From assembly GCA_030427825.1 (NCBI GenBank), contig JAUICO010000030.1:1-44134 (forward strand): a stretch of 44,134 nt of DNA, in the 5' to 3' direction. Position numbers and translations under genes: made by a program. The notes beneath the pieces are model-generated. The model worked only from the letters and a program-made list of their open reading frames with translations. It had not been told where the DNA came from and made no database searches. Shown here piece after piece: positions 16,803 to 25,663 of this stretch. Each line of letters starts with the position of its first letter. Position 1 is the stretch's first letter. Source of the DNA: a bacterium (GTDB lineage Bacteria; Myxococcota_A; Bradymonadia; REDH01).

Positions 16803-17804
16803 TCAGACTTCGACGCGAAAGAGCTGCTGACCCAAAAATAGGAAGTCGTTTGCCTCGAGACGTCGCGGCTTCTTGAGCCGCAGCCAGGTCCCGTTGGAGG
16901 AGTTCAGATCCGAGAGCCGCAGGTCGCCGTTCGCATCGGGGATGATCTGCGCGTGGCGCGAGGACATGAACTTGTCGCGGGGAAACACGACATCACCGCG
17001 CTCGCGACCGATGATCGCGCCCCGTTGACCCAGACAGTAGGTTTCCTGGATCGCGCCGCCGATCCCGATCTGCACGAGCTTGAAGGGGCCGCCGGGGGGC
17101 GGCGATCCCATGTATCTCGTACCATCGCCGGATCGGGCTTTCGTGCTCTGGGCGCGGCGGTTCTTGTCGAAGCGCAGCACCTGACGACCCATCAGGAAGC
17201 TGTCACCCGGGTTCAGCCCGATGTCGCCACGCAGCTTGATATACGTGCCATTGAGGGAGCCCATGTCACGGGCGATCACGCCGTCTTCGTCTACTTCGAG
17301 CGCGGTGTGTTGCGGCGAAAGGAAGACGTCGTTCGGGAACCCTACGTCGCCCATTCGACCGATGACGGTGGGCGTCTTCTGCAGGATGACCCGGCGGCCG
17401 TCGGTTCCGTCTTCATTGATAGACACGAGAGCGACGGTGCGGGGGGCCTTCGTGCGCAGGCTGCTACCGGCTTCTCGCTGTCGGCCCTTCAGTGATTCGG
17501 GCACGTACGAGGAACGGGCCTGCACCGGAAAAACCGTCTGGTCACCGGATCGCGCGAAGGTAAAACCGAGGTCCAACACCCGCGGCGGGACGGTGTACGC
17601 GCCGGTCGACGGGAGCGCGCGCTGCGCAGGGGGCGAGGGCTGCGAGGCCAGCGCCGCGCGGACCTCCAGGAGAAGCGGTCCGGCATCGAGAGGAGTGATC
17701 ACGGCGGCCGTCGAAGCGGAGGCGGTATCCAGCCGTGCGCCACAAAGCTCGCAGTCCGTGACGGCGTCGTTGTTCGCATGCTGGCATTTTGAGCAGGTCT
17801 TCAT
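16803..17804 (-). CDS. Zinc-ribbon protein with two FHA domains
   Basis: A 333-residue cytosolic signalling protein. An N-terminal zinc ribbon has C4-C7-C18-C21 (CSKCQ, CELCGARL). A flexible Pro/Ala-rich linker leads to a first FHA domain at about residues 130-220 (TVIGRMGDVGFPND, LSPQHTALEV, SLNGTYI) and a second at about 245-333 (AIIGRERGDVVFPRD, MSSRHAQIIPD, SSNGTWLRL). FHA domains bind phosphothreonine peptides, so this is a probable reader of Ser/Thr kinase output. It is transcribed divergently from a kinase with the same N-terminal Cys spacing, 118 bp away. The start at 17804 is supported by that shared spacing; no clear Shine-Dalgarno precedes it. Confidence 0.88.
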   Translation of the reverse strand: MKTCSKCQHANNDAVTDCELCGARLDTASASTAAVITPLDAGPLLLEVRAALASQPSPPAQRALPSTGAYTVPPRVLDLGFTFARSGDQTVFPVQARSSYVPESLKGRQREAGSSLRTKAPRTVALVSINEDGTDGRRVILQKTPTVIGRMGDVGFPNDVFLSPQHTALEVDEDGVIARDMGSLNGTYIKLRGDIGLNPGDSFLMGRQVLRFDKNRRAQSTKARSGDGTRYMGSPPPGGPFKLVQIGIGGAIQETYCLGQRGAIIGRERGDVVFPRDKFMSSRHAQIIPDANGDLRLSDLNSSNGTWLRLKKPRRLEANDFLFLGQQLFRVEV

Positions 17805-17813
17805 CGCCGCGGC

Positions 17814-17819
17814 AGTATA
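17814..17819 (-). promoter_or_regulatory. -10-like TATACT just before the FHA gene
   Basis: TATACT on the minus strand ends 9 bp before the ATG at 17804. If used, transcription would start almost at the start codon, giving a leaderless mRNA; this would fit the missing Shine-Dalgarno. No convincing -35 is seen. Confidence 0.3.
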
Positions 17820-17922
17820 AGCCCTACGGGCGCAGTTCGCGAGCAGGTTGCGCTGCGGTTGCACACCGATGCCTCCTGGGTTAGCGTCCTGGCCCTGTTC
17901 CTTCGTGCTCACGGGTGTCTTC

Positions 17923-19203
17923 GTGCGAATCTGCACCAGCTGCGGGACCCGCTATCCCAACCAGTCCGAATTCTGCCCCACCGACGGCGCGCGACTCGTG
18001 CCGGTTCCCGAAGGCGGATTCATCGAAGATGTGGATCTTTCCGGAGAGCGGATCTTCGGAGACTACATCATTCGTAAGAAGCTCGGCGAAGGCGGCATGG
18101 GTGCGGTGTATCTCGCCGAGAACGTCGCGATCGATCAGAAGATCGCGATCAAGGTGCTGCACGGAGAAGCAGCGCAGAGCGAAGAACTCGTGCAACGCTT
18201 CAACCGCGAAGCAAAGACGATCTCGCGGCTTACGCACCCGAACATTATTCGTGTCTTCATCTTCGGAAAGACCGAGAAAGGCCTTATCTACCTCGCGATG
18301 GAGTACGTCGACGGGCGCCCTCTTCGTCTCGCGATCGAAGACGCAAAACACCTCGACGAGCTGCGCGCGATCAGCATCATGCGCCAGACTCTGCACGCCC
18401 TGGCCGAAGCGCACGAGCTGGGCATCGTCCATCGCGACCTGAAGCCTGACAACATCATGTTGACCAGCTTCCGCGGCGTCGAGGACTACGTAAAGGTCCT
18501 CGATTTCGGCATCGCGAAGGTCAAGGAAAACGAAGGTCCGAAACAGGCCAAGCTCACGCAGGCCGGCGTCGTCTACGGCACCCCCGAGTACCTGAGCCCT
18601 GAGCAGGCGCAGGCAAAGCCCCTCGATGGCCGCTCCGATCTCTACAGCATGGGCATCATCCTATACGAGATGATCGCCGGCACGGTGCCCTACACCGGCT
18701 CCACCGCGGTCTCGATTCTGGCCGCGCACGTCTACGATACGCCGAAACCGCCCTCCAACGTCGCCCAGCACCGCATCTCTCTGGAGATGGAACGCGTCAT
18801 CATGAAGGCGATCGCGAAGGACCCGGCGCAGCGCTACCAGACTGCGATGGACTTTCTCAGCGACCTCGAGGGCATCGAGGAGAAAGCGATCGGGAGCAAG
18901 GCTCGCAAGACGACCATGCTCGACGCCACCGAGCTCTCGAAGATTCACGAAGTGTCACGCGCGGCGACAAGGCACAGCGGTGAGCACAACTTGAGCGCTG
19001 CGGCGGACGCGCAGAAGGCCAGAAAGGCTGCGCCGAAGAGCATGGTGTCCCTCGACTCCGGCGCCGTGCTCAAAGCAAATCAGCAGATTCCTGTGCCGGC
19101 AGCGGCCAACACGAAGTCGCTATATGCGCTGATCGCCGGCCTCTGCATCCTGCTCGTGATGGCAGGCGTTGCCCTCGCGCTGGTTCTTACCGGGGCTGTC
19201 TGA
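17923..19203 (+). CDS. Eukaryote-like Ser/Thr protein kinase with N-terminal zinc ribbon
   Basis: A 426-residue kinase starting at a GTG. Residues 4-21 are a zinc-ribbon-like module C4-C7-C18-D21. The kinase domain runs from about 48 to 310: Gly loop GEGGMGAVY (55-63), Lys77 in AIKVL, catalytic HRDLKPDN near 172, DFGIAK, and the activation segment ending GTPEYLSPEQ. A juxtamembrane region of about 90 residues precedes one C-terminal TM helix (SLYALIAGLCILLVMAGVAL) with almost nothing beyond it, so the protein is tail-anchored. It probably phosphorylates partners read by the divergent FHA protein; this is inference. The frame extends upstream to 17848, but the GTG aligns the Cys module with the two other proteins that carry it. 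Confidence 0.92.
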   Translation: MRICTSCGTRYPNQSEFCPTDGARLVPVPEGGFIEDVDLSGERIFGDYIIRKKLGEGGMGAVYLAENVAIDQKIAIKVLHGEAAQSEELVQRFNREAKTISRLTHPNIIRVFIFGKTEKGLIYLAMEYVDGRPLRLAIEDAKHLDELRAISIMRQTLHALAEAHELGIVHRDLKPDNIMLTSFRGVEDYVKVLDFGIAKVKENEGPKQAKLTQAGVVYGTPEYLSPEQAQAKPLDGRSDLYSMGIILYEMIAGTVPYTGSTAVSILAAHVYDTPKPPSNVAQHRISLEMERVIMKAIAKDPAQRYQTAMDFLSDLEGIEEKAIGSKARKTTMLDATELSKIHEVSRAATRHSGEHNLSAAADAQKARKAAPKSMVSLDSGAVLKANQQIPVPAAANTKSLYALIAGLCILLVMAGVALALVLTGAV

Positions 19204-19283
19204 GACCGCCCGAACCGGGCAAGCCGGCGCGCTGAATCTGTCCTCCGCTCGCAGCTGACTCATTCGTTGCGAAACCGGCGCAC

Positions 19284-19311
19284 GCGCCGCGTCAGCCGCG
19301 CCGCGTCAGCC
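19284..19311. repeat. 14-bp perfect tandem duplication over a stop codon
   Basis: The unit GCGCCGCGTCAGCC occurs twice, head to tail (19284-19297, 19298-19311), plus a partial third. It covers the stop codon of the M20 dipeptidase gene (19306-19308). Because 14 is not a multiple of three, copy-number change would alter the C-terminus. Confidence 0.75.
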
Positions 19312-20682
19312 GCGTCGACCCAGCTCTTCAAAGAGATAGGCGCTCGCCCGAATGCCTTCGTAGAAGTTCTCCAGCCCGAACTTTTCGTTGGGCGAATGAA
19401 GACGGTCGTCCTTGAGGCCGAGCCCCATCAACACCGTGTCCAGGCCGAGGACGTCCTTGAAGTCACCGACGACCGGGATGCTTCCGCCGCCGCGGGTGAA
19501 CACCGTCTCGGCGCCCCAGACCCGTGTCATCGCTGCGCGCGCGGCCTGGATCGCGGGAACGCTCCGGTCCACAAGAAAGGGTCTCGCGCCGTGGTGTGCT
19601 TCGACCTCGACGGTCACGCCTGCCGGCGCCGCCGCGAGGAGGTGCTTCGAGACTAGCGCTGTGACCTCGTCCGGGTCCTGATCGGGGACGAGGCGACAGG
19701 AGATTTTCGAGCGCGCCACGGACGGCAGCACGGTCTTCGCGCCGGGGCCCGTGTAGCCGCCGATGATACCGTTGCAGTCGAGGGTCGGCCGCGCGGACAC
19801 GCGCTCATGGATTGAGTACCCGACTTCACCGCTGTCTTCATCGATGCCCAGCTCGCGACGAAACGCTTCGTCGTCATGAGCGAGAGCTCGATACTCCGCG
19901 CGCTCCGCCTCACTCAGCTCGCGCACTGTGTCGTAGAAACCGGCAACCGCGACGCGACCCTGATCGTCGTGGAGAGACGCGATCATCTGCGCAAGCGCGT
20001 TGATCGGGTTCATGACCGCGCCGCCGAACAGACCGGAGTGAAGGTCGTGCGAGGGGCCGGTGACGGTCACCTCCATGTACGCAAGCCCGCGCAGACCCAC
20101 GGTGATCGAGGGCCGACCGGGCGCGAACATGGACGTGTCGCTCACCACCACAATGTCGGCGGCCAGCAGCTCTTTCGATGCTTCAAGGAATGGACGTAGA
20201 TTGGGAGAGCCGATCTCCTCTTCGCCTTCGATGAGGAACTTCACGTTGACCGGCAGACTTCCACTCGTGGCCAGATGGGCCTCCACGCCTTTGACGTGAC
20301 AGTAGAACTGGCCCTTGTCGTCAGTAGCACCCCGAGCAACGATATTGCCGGTCTCACTGTCTCCTTCGACGGTCGGTTCGAAGGGCGGGTTACGCCACAG
20401 CTCGACGGGATCAGGCGGCTGCACGTCGTAGTGTCCGTATACGAGTACAGTCGGCGCGCCGGGCGCTTTGCACCACTCCGCGTACACCGCGTCATGGCCC
20501 CCGGTCGGGCACACACGTGCCTGCAGTCCGGCGGACTCAAAGCGGCCGCGCACGTACTCGGCGGCACGCTGCATGTCCCCGGCGTGTGCAGCGTCGGTTG
20601 AGACGCTGGGGATACGAAGCAGCTCAAAGAGCTCGCTGAGGTGACGGGGTTTTTCCTTCTCGAGCCACGAATCGATCGCCAT
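19306..20682 (-). CDS. M20 family dipeptidase (CNDP/DUG1-like)
   Basis: A 458-residue cytosolic metallopeptidase. Di-zinc ligands appear in the expected order: His in LVYGHYDVQPPDP, the bridging Asp in GATDDKGQ, the catalytic Glu pair in IEGEEEIGSPNL, an Asp in VVSDTSMF, and a late His in DDRLHSPNEKF. The lid/dimerisation domain lies between (DLHSGLFGG motif). The family hydrolyses dipeptides such as carnosine or Cys-Gly; the substrate here is unknown. It begins 2 bp after the stop of the second Ser/Thr kinase gene, so it shares that transcript. Length is normal for the CNDP group. Confidence 0.92.
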   Translation of the reverse strand: MAIDSWLEKEKPRHLSELFELLRIPSVSTDAAHAGDMQRAAEYVRGRFESAGLQARVCPTGGHDAVYAEWCKAPGAPTVLVYGHYDVQPPDPVELWRNPPFEPTVEGDSETGNIVARGATDDKGQFYCHVKGVEAHLATSGSLPVNVKFLIEGEEEIGSPNLRPFLEASKELLAADIVVVSDTSMFAPGRPSITVGLRGLAYMEVTVTGPSHDLHSGLFGGAVMNPINALAQMIASLHDDQGRVAVAGFYDTVRELSEAERAEYRALAHDDEAFRRELGIDEDSGEVGYSIHERVSARPTLDCNGIIGGYTGPGAKTVLPSVARSKISCRLVPDQDPDEVTALVSKHLLAAAPAGVTVEVEAHHGARPFLVDRSVPAIQAARAAMTRVWGAETVFTRGGGSIPVVGDFKDVLGLDTVLMGLGLKDDRLHSPNEKFGLENFYEGIRASAYLFEELGRRG

Positions 20683-20684
20683 GG

Positions 20685-22457
20685 TCAGTCGTCGCCTCCA
20701 GGTATCGTGACCGGCGGTCGCAGCTCGAACGATGGTCGTGTTGAGCCCGAGTCGGAGGAACCGGAATTCGCGGTATCCGAGCCGGAACCGGCGGAATCCG
20801 ATGCGCCGGCGGCAGGCTCTGCGGCGCTGCCGCTGGATCCGGAGCCCGCCGCTTCGGAGTTGCGCCCGGATGAACCGGAGTTCACAGGCGGGCGGTCCGC
20901 TCTCTCGCGCCCGCCTTCCCGCTCCATTCGCAGGGTCACGGGCAATCCTGCGGCCACATTGATTTGTTGATTCGCAGTCGCGTAGCGCTCCTTTTCGATG
21001 ACGACCGCGACCGCGCCTGCGGAGCGAGATGTGACCCAGGTAAAGGGTGTAGTCCCCAGCACGCGATCACCATCTCGAAGCCGAACAACCGCACCGTTCG
21101 GCGTCGTTTGGATCGGCACATGGACCGTGTCGCGCTGCGCCGCGCCGACGCCTCGAACCAGCGCCGACTGCGCGAACTGGGCCGCCAACGCGACCGCCAT
21201 CTCCGGTGTGGCCTCGACCTCATCGATCTGGGGCGCCGGCGGCGGCGTCTCAACGACCTGTTGCGGAGGCGGTGCGGCCGCATCGTCATTGCCGCCGCTG
21301 CTCAGCGAGACGCCGACGACCACGCCGACGGCTGCCAACAATGCCGCTCCGACATACATAAGGATCGGGCGCTTGCGCGGTGGCGGTTCCACCACGGTCT
21401 CTACTTCCGGTACGGGCGTTCCCCACTCCTCTGCGACCCGCGCGCCGGCGGTCGTGACACGCACGACCGGACCGGTGCCCACGTTAAGGGACACCGCGAC
21501 GTCAGGCAAAGTACGCGCAATGGCGATGAGCTCATCGCGGACATCACCGATGGTCTGCGGGCGGTTCTCCGGGTCCTTTTCGAGCATCTGATGAACCAGA
21601 TGCACAAGCTGCTCGGGCAGGTCGCCGAAACGAGAGCGCTCCCACACCGGCGGCACGTCCTGCGTTACATGCTGGACCGCGACCTCCATCGGCTCGCCCT
21701 CGAAGGGGAGCGAGTTGGTGAGCAGCTGATAGATGAGGATGCCGACACTGTAGATGTCGCTGCGACCGTCGACAGCGAAGCCCTGAGCCTGCTCCGGCGA
21801 CATGTGGCTCGGCGTGCCGAAGACCATACCCGCCTGGGTGATTCTCTCCTCACCGTCGCTGATGCGCGCGATGCCGAAGTCGATCAACTTCACCATCCGC
21901 CGGTTGTTCACCGTGTCGATGAAAATGTTGTCCGGCTTCACGTCGCGATGCACGATGCCTGCGAGGTGCGCCTCCTCCAGGGCCTGACAGAGCTGTTCGA
22001 GGACCTCGAACACGCGACCCATCGTGAAGTCCTCGTCGAGCATATAGTCGTCGAGAGGTGTGCCGGTCATGAATTCGAGAGCGATGTACCGGTACCCGCC
22101 GGGAGTCTCGCCGAAGTCGAACACCTGGATGGTGTTCGGATGCCGCAGCCGCGCCAGTACGCGCCCTTCGTTGAAGAAGCGGCGGACATCCGCCTCGCTG
22201 TGGCTGAGTTCCCGGCTGAGGACCTTTACCGCAACCGTTCGCCCCATCGCGATGTCTTCGCCGCGATACACGGTGCCCATGCCCCCGACGCCGATGATGG
22301 CGTCGATGCGGATACGTTCGGTGAGCATCGTGCCGAGCAGCGGGTCTTTTCCGCCGGTAGACCGCTCCGGCGCAAGATGCACCAGCTTCGACCCATCTTC
22401 AGTGCAGTGAAGATTCGAGTCGTCGTACCTGAGATCGCAGTTTGGGCAGATTTTCAT
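20685..22457 (-). CDS. Ser/Thr protein kinase with zinc ribbon, TM and PEGA domain
   Basis: A 590-residue kinase. The N-terminus has the C4-C7-C18-D21 ribbon (CPNCD, CTEDG). The kinase domain spans about 45-310: GVGGMGTVYRG, Lys in VAVKVL, HRDVKPDN, IDFGIAR and GTPSHMSPEQ. A TM helix lies near 365-390 (ILMYVGAALLAAVGVVVG). The extracytoplasmic part holds a PEGA domain at about 450-520 (PIQTTPNGAVVRLRDGDRV, LGTTPFTW) and ends in a Gly/Ser/Ala low-complexity tail of about 60 residues. PEGA domains are associated with envelope sensing, so it is a candidate envelope-sensing receptor kinase. The preceding gene also encodes a PEGA-type domain; the two are 54 bp apart. Confidence 0.92.
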   Translation of the reverse strand: MKICPNCDLRYDDSNLHCTEDGSKLVHLAPERSTGGKDPLLGTMLTERIRIDAIIGVGGMGTVYRGEDIAMGRTVAVKVLSRELSHSEADVRRFFNEGRVLARLRHPNTIQVFDFGETPGGYRYIALEFMTGTPLDDYMLDEDFTMGRVFEVLEQLCQALEEAHLAGIVHRDVKPDNIFIDTVNNRRMVKLIDFGIARISDGEERITQAGMVFGTPSHMSPEQAQGFAVDGRSDIYSVGILIYQLLTNSLPFEGEPMEVAVQHVTQDVPPVWERSRFGDLPEQLVHLVHQMLEKDPENRPQTIGDVRDELIAIARTLPDVAVSLNVGTGPVVRVTTAGARVAEEWGTPVPEVETVVEPPPRKRPILMYVGAALLAAVGVVVGVSLSSGGNDDAAAPPPQQVVETPPPAPQIDEVEATPEMAVALAAQFAQSALVRGVGAAQRDTVHVPIQTTPNGAVVRLRDGDRVLGTTPFTWVTSRSAGAVAVVIEKERYATANQQINVAAGLPVTLRMEREGGRERADRPPVNSGSSGRNSEAAGSGSSGSAAEPAAGASDSAGSGSDTANSGSSDSGSTRPSFELRPPVTIPGGDD

Positions 22458-22511
22458 TGGGTGTGGCGCGGTGCCTCCGGACAGGCGTTGCGACGCGTCG
22501 TGCGTCGCGTC

Positions 22512-23537
22512 TTAGAATCGGGTCGAAACGCGGACCTGAAAGCCGTCGGGGGTAACAACGGCTGAGCCCGTCGTTTCGTTCCGGTCTTTCTTGTCGGGCA
22601 GGATCGCGAGCACCGCACCGCCCACAGCGAGGGCTGCGCCGACCGGCACGAGGATGTTGCCGACAGCTGTCCTGTTTTCGGCCTGGTCGTGTAGCTCTTC
22701 CAGCCGATTGAAGTTGACCGCAGTCGCTGCGGCTGCGCCGCTCTGCAGGTCGGCGGAGAGGTCGTTGTGGTCCGACTCGGCCGACTGGCCGCCGGCCCAC
22801 AGAACGGCGCCGCTGACCGCAGTGACAACACCGGCCGCCGCGACGCCGATGCCGGCGATTCTGCGCACCCCGAGGCCGCTCGGCTCTTCGATCGGGTCGG
22901 GAACCACGCTCTGCTCCGGCGGATTCACGATGACCACCGGAAGCTCCTCGACCGGGTCCGGCTCAGGAATCGCTTCAAGCTCAGCGCGCGGACTCAGGCG
23001 AGCACCGCGGACAGCTCGCAGGGCGACCCGCGCGGGCTCATACCCCTCGCGGCGAAACTCAAAGACGACCGATCCGGGCTCGACCCAGGTTCGCAGCGGA
23101 GTCGTACCCATATCGATCTCTTCATCCCCATCGATCAGGTAGACGGTGGCACCGGGCGGCGTTGATGTCGCGCGCACCGTCGCCATCTCGACGTTCATCT
23201 GATCCATCAACTCCCGCGTGTAGTCGCGAATCGCTTCCGCGTCGTCGGCGCCGGGATAGAGATCAACGTACGCCGAGAAGTAGCGGTGCGCGCAGGCCCA
23301 GTCCTCAACCTGGTTGCAGAGGCCACCGAGGTTGAAGGCAAAAGCGGGATCCGGATACAGCTCGAAGGCCGTGCGATACTCGGCGATGGCCGTGTCGAGA
23401 TCGCCGGCCTGGTAGGCGGCGTCCCCGGCAGCTGCGCGCTCAACCGCCTCGTCCTGTGCGCTCTGGCCCCAGGCGGACGCCGTCGACACCATCATGAAGA
23501 CGGCCGCGGCTACTACGATTCTGGCGATATGCGGCAT
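22512..23537 (-). CDS. Exported TPR and PEGA-domain protein
   Basis: A 341-residue protein with a signal peptide (VVAAAVFMMVSTASAWGQ). Residues about 30-110 form TPR repeats (GDAAYQAGDLDTAIAEYRTA, FNLGGLCNQVEDWACAHRYF). Residues about 125-190 are a PEGA-like domain (VRATSTPPGATVYLIDGDEE, GTTPLRTW). Two hydrophobic Gly/Ala/Val segments follow (AGIGVAAAGVVTAVSGAVLW and NILVPVGAALAVGGAVLAIL). This TPR-PEGA-double-hydrophobic layout is common in Myxococcota next to kinases. I chose the ATG at 23537, preceded by GAGAG, over one at 23561 with no Shine-Dalgarno. The gene leads a run with the kinase and dipeptidase. Confidence 0.8.
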   Translation of the reverse strand: MPHIARIVVAAAVFMMVSTASAWGQSAQDEAVERAAAGDAAYQAGDLDTAIAEYRTAFELYPDPAFAFNLGGLCNQVEDWACAHRYFSAYVDLYPGADDAEAIRDYTRELMDQMNVEMATVRATSTPPGATVYLIDGDEEIDMGTTPLRTWVEPGSVVFEFRREGYEPARVALRAVRGARLSPRAELEAIPEPDPVEELPVVIVNPPEQSVVPDPIEEPSGLGVRRIAGIGVAAAGVVTAVSGAVLWAGGQSAESDHNDLSADLQSGAAAATAVNFNRLEELHDQAENRTAVGNILVPVGAALAVGGAVLAILPDKKDRNETTGSAVVTPDGFQVRVSTRF

Positions 23538-23649
23538 GTGCTCTCTCACTCTGCTGTGCATCGATCAGCTAGCAGACATCGAATAAAAACGCGCCTTTTG
23601 GCACCATATTCCATTCGCCTACCGCGATCCAGCGGCGCCGCTCACAGAA

Positions 23650-24078
23650 CTACGGCGCGCAGGTGTCGGCCGACCGAATGGATCCGTGGGTGATCGCGCC
23701 GTCTTCCACTTCAGAGACGAGGCAACGAAAGGGTACGTCGCCGCCGACCTCTGCACCGATCGCGAGGCGCGTCCGGTCCCTCGATACGTTGTAGCAATAG
23801 CTCTCGTTGCCGCCCTCGTGCTCATAGCCGATCTGCGCAAATACCGAGTCGGCCGAGGGTGGGCTCAGCAGCGATCCGCTTCGGCAGTAGGTCGGGTAGC
23901 CGGTCTCGACGAACTGATTGCCGTTCGCCTGCGCATGAGCAATCGCCGCGTTCGTGATCGCCATGATCGCCTCATCAACTCTCTCGTGCGACGCGCTGTC
24001 TGACTTTCCGCCGGACTTGCATGCGAACGTGAGCGCCAAGAGCAACACCGTTGAAGTAACCATCGCCAATCTACGCAT
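23650..24078 (-). CDS. Small lipoprotein, unknown function
   Basis: A 142-residue lipoprotein with lipobox LTFAC (Cys at about residue 20). The mature part starts with a Lys/Ser linker, then a helix (VDEAIMAITNAAIAHAQANG) and a beta-rich C-terminal half with four Cys. The helix followed by the beta region with its NVSRDRTRLAIGAEV stretch is faintly reminiscent of pilin-like head domains, but no prepilin cleavage motif exists, so I leave it unassigned. The ATG at 24078 has GGTGGAG upstream; a GTG three codons earlier is possible. It appears monocistronic, divergent from hisS. Confidence 0.7.
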   Translation of the reverse strand: MRRLAMVTSTVLLLALTFACKSGGKSDSASHERVDEAIMAITNAAIAHAQANGNQFVETGYPTYCRSGSLLSPPSADSVFAQIGYEHEGGNESYCYNVSRDRTRLAIGAEVGGDVPFRCLVSEVEDGAITHGSIRSADTCAP

Positions 24079-24134
24079 CTTCTCCACCTCGCGTTAAGGA
24101 CTCAAAGCCACAGAATCGTGTGCCTCACCGCAGC

Positions 24135-24163
24135 AGCATAGATGTGGAACTGTGAGCCCTCAA
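24135..24163 (-). promoter_or_regulatory. Candidate promoter TTGAGG-17-TATGCT
   Basis: On the minus strand TTGAGG (24163 to 24158) and TATGCT (24140 to 24135) are separated by 17 bp, matching 4 of 6 consensus bases each. It would give about a 50-nt leader for the small lipoprotein gene starting at 24078. Confidence 0.35.
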
Positions 24164-24286
24164 GCAGGTGATGTTTGCCGGGCAGGCCCGTCACACGGAC
24201 CCGGGGAGCCGGCGCTTGCCCGGCGATTCACCACATGACATTGCCCGCTCGGGCTCCGAATCGACGGACGAAGGAAGGGAACCCCG

Positions 24287-25639
24287 ATGAAAATCAGCGC
24301 CAAACCAGCCAGCGGCATGCGCGACTTTCGCGCCGAAGCGGTCATGAGACGCGAATACGCGATCGAGCGCATTGTCGCCGCCTACCGCGCCCACGGCTTC
24401 GAACCGCTTGAAACGCCGGCCGTAGAACGCCTCGATGTGCTCGGGGGAAAGTACGGCGATGAAGGCGACCAGCTCATGTTCCGCATCCTCAAGCGCGGCA
24501 GGAAACTCACCGACGCGAATGCAGACGACCCATCGACCCTCAGCGACCTCGGCCTGCGCTACGATCTCACCGTCCCCCTCGCCCGCGTCTATGCCGGACA
24601 CAGGAACGACCTGCCCCGCTTCTACCGGCGCTATCAAATCCAGCCGGTCTGGCGCGCTGATCGACCGCAGCGCGGGCGCTTCCGCGAATTCTACCAGTGC
24701 GACGTAGATTTCATCGGCAGCACCTCGCACATTGCAGAGGTTGAGGTTCTAAGCGCCATGGGCGCAGCCCTCGGGGCGCTGGGGTTTGATGATGTCGTGC
24801 TGCGAATCAATGACCGGCGTATCCTCGGCGCGATGCTGACGCAGGCTCAGGTTTTGGAAGCCGACCACGGCCCCGTGCTCACGGTGCTCGATAAGATCGA
24901 CAAGATCGGCCACGAGGCAACACGCGACGGACTGCGCGAGATCGGCGTCAGCGACGAAGCCATGGCCGCCCTCTGCGAATTGATCCCGCGCCTCGCAGGG
25001 CGCGACGAGGCAGCCTCTCTCGAAGCACTCGCGACACGGCTCGCAGAAAATGAGCCCGGGAGCGAAGGTGCCGCCTCGCTCCTGCGCATTATCCGCTGCC
25101 TCGGCGAGCTGCTGCCGGCCGGCATCTCGGCCGTGTTTGACCCCACGCTCGTACGCGGCCTCTCGTACTACACCGGCACCATCTTCGAGGCTTCGGTCGC
25201 CGACCTCGCCGGCTCCGTGGCCGGCGGCGGCCGCTACGACGGACTGATCGGCATGTTCTCTGGTACCGACGTCCCCGCTGTTGGCGGCTCACTCGGGCTG
25301 GAGCGGCTGCTGGTCGTGATGGAGGAGCGCGGGATGTTCCCCGAGCTGAGCCGCGCCGGCGACGTCATGGTGGCACCGCTGGACAGCGACGCCATCGAGT
25401 ATGCGCTCCGCTACGCGGCCGATCTGCGAAGGCAGGGGCTGACGGTGCAGGTGTATCCCGGAACCACCAAGCTCTCCAAGCAACTCAAGTACGCGGAGTC
25501 ATTGGGTATCCGCTGGGTTGCCATCGCCGGCAGCCGTGAGGCCGAATCGGGCCGGGCACAACTCAAAGACCTGGTCAGCGGCGAACAGACGGCGGCAGAC
25601 CCGGAGCAGGCCGCAGGGGTCGTGCGCGGCGCAAAATAG
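24287..25639 (+). CDS. hisS: Histidyl-tRNA synthetase
   Basis: A 450-residue class II aminoacyl-tRNA synthetase that charges tRNA-His. Motif 1 lies near the N-terminus (SGMRDFRAEAVMRREYAI). Motif 2 is FYRRYQIQPVWRADRPQRGR followed by FREFYQCDVDFIG. The His-specific motif is RGLSYYTGTIFEA, with Ser where many enzymes have Asp. Motif 3 is VGGSLGLERLL. The C-terminal anticodon-binding domain starts near residue 360 (VMVAPLDSDAIEYALRYA). An AAGGAAGGG Shine-Dalgarno precedes the ATG. It stands alone on the plus strand, convergent with a small exported protein gene. Confidence 0.95.
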   Translation: MKISAKPASGMRDFRAEAVMRREYAIERIVAAYRAHGFEPLETPAVERLDVLGGKYGDEGDQLMFRILKRGRKLTDANADDPSTLSDLGLRYDLTVPLARVYAGHRNDLPRFYRRYQIQPVWRADRPQRGRFREFYQCDVDFIGSTSHIAEVEVLSAMGAALGALGFDDVVLRINDRRILGAMLTQAQVLEADHGPVLTVLDKIDKIGHEATRDGLREIGVSDEAMAALCELIPRLAGRDEAASLEALATRLAENEPGSEGAASLLRIIRCLGELLPAGISAVFDPTLVRGLSYYTGTIFEASVADLAGSVAGGGRYDGLIGMFSGTDVPAVGGSLGLERLLVVMEERGMFPELSRAGDVMVAPLDSDAIEYALRYAADLRRQGLTVQVYPGTTKLSKQLKYAESLGIRWVAIAGSREAESGRAQLKDLVSGEQTAADPEQAAGVVRGAK

Positions 25640-25663
25640 CGACGAATGCGGCGCGGGCAGCCC

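Noticed and set aside
20964..22565. Long plus-strand open frame of 533 codons opposite the second kinase gene
   Set aside because: It is antisense to a clear kinase with all catalytic motifs, has no recognisable domain and is His/Arg-rich in the way GC-rich shadow frames are.
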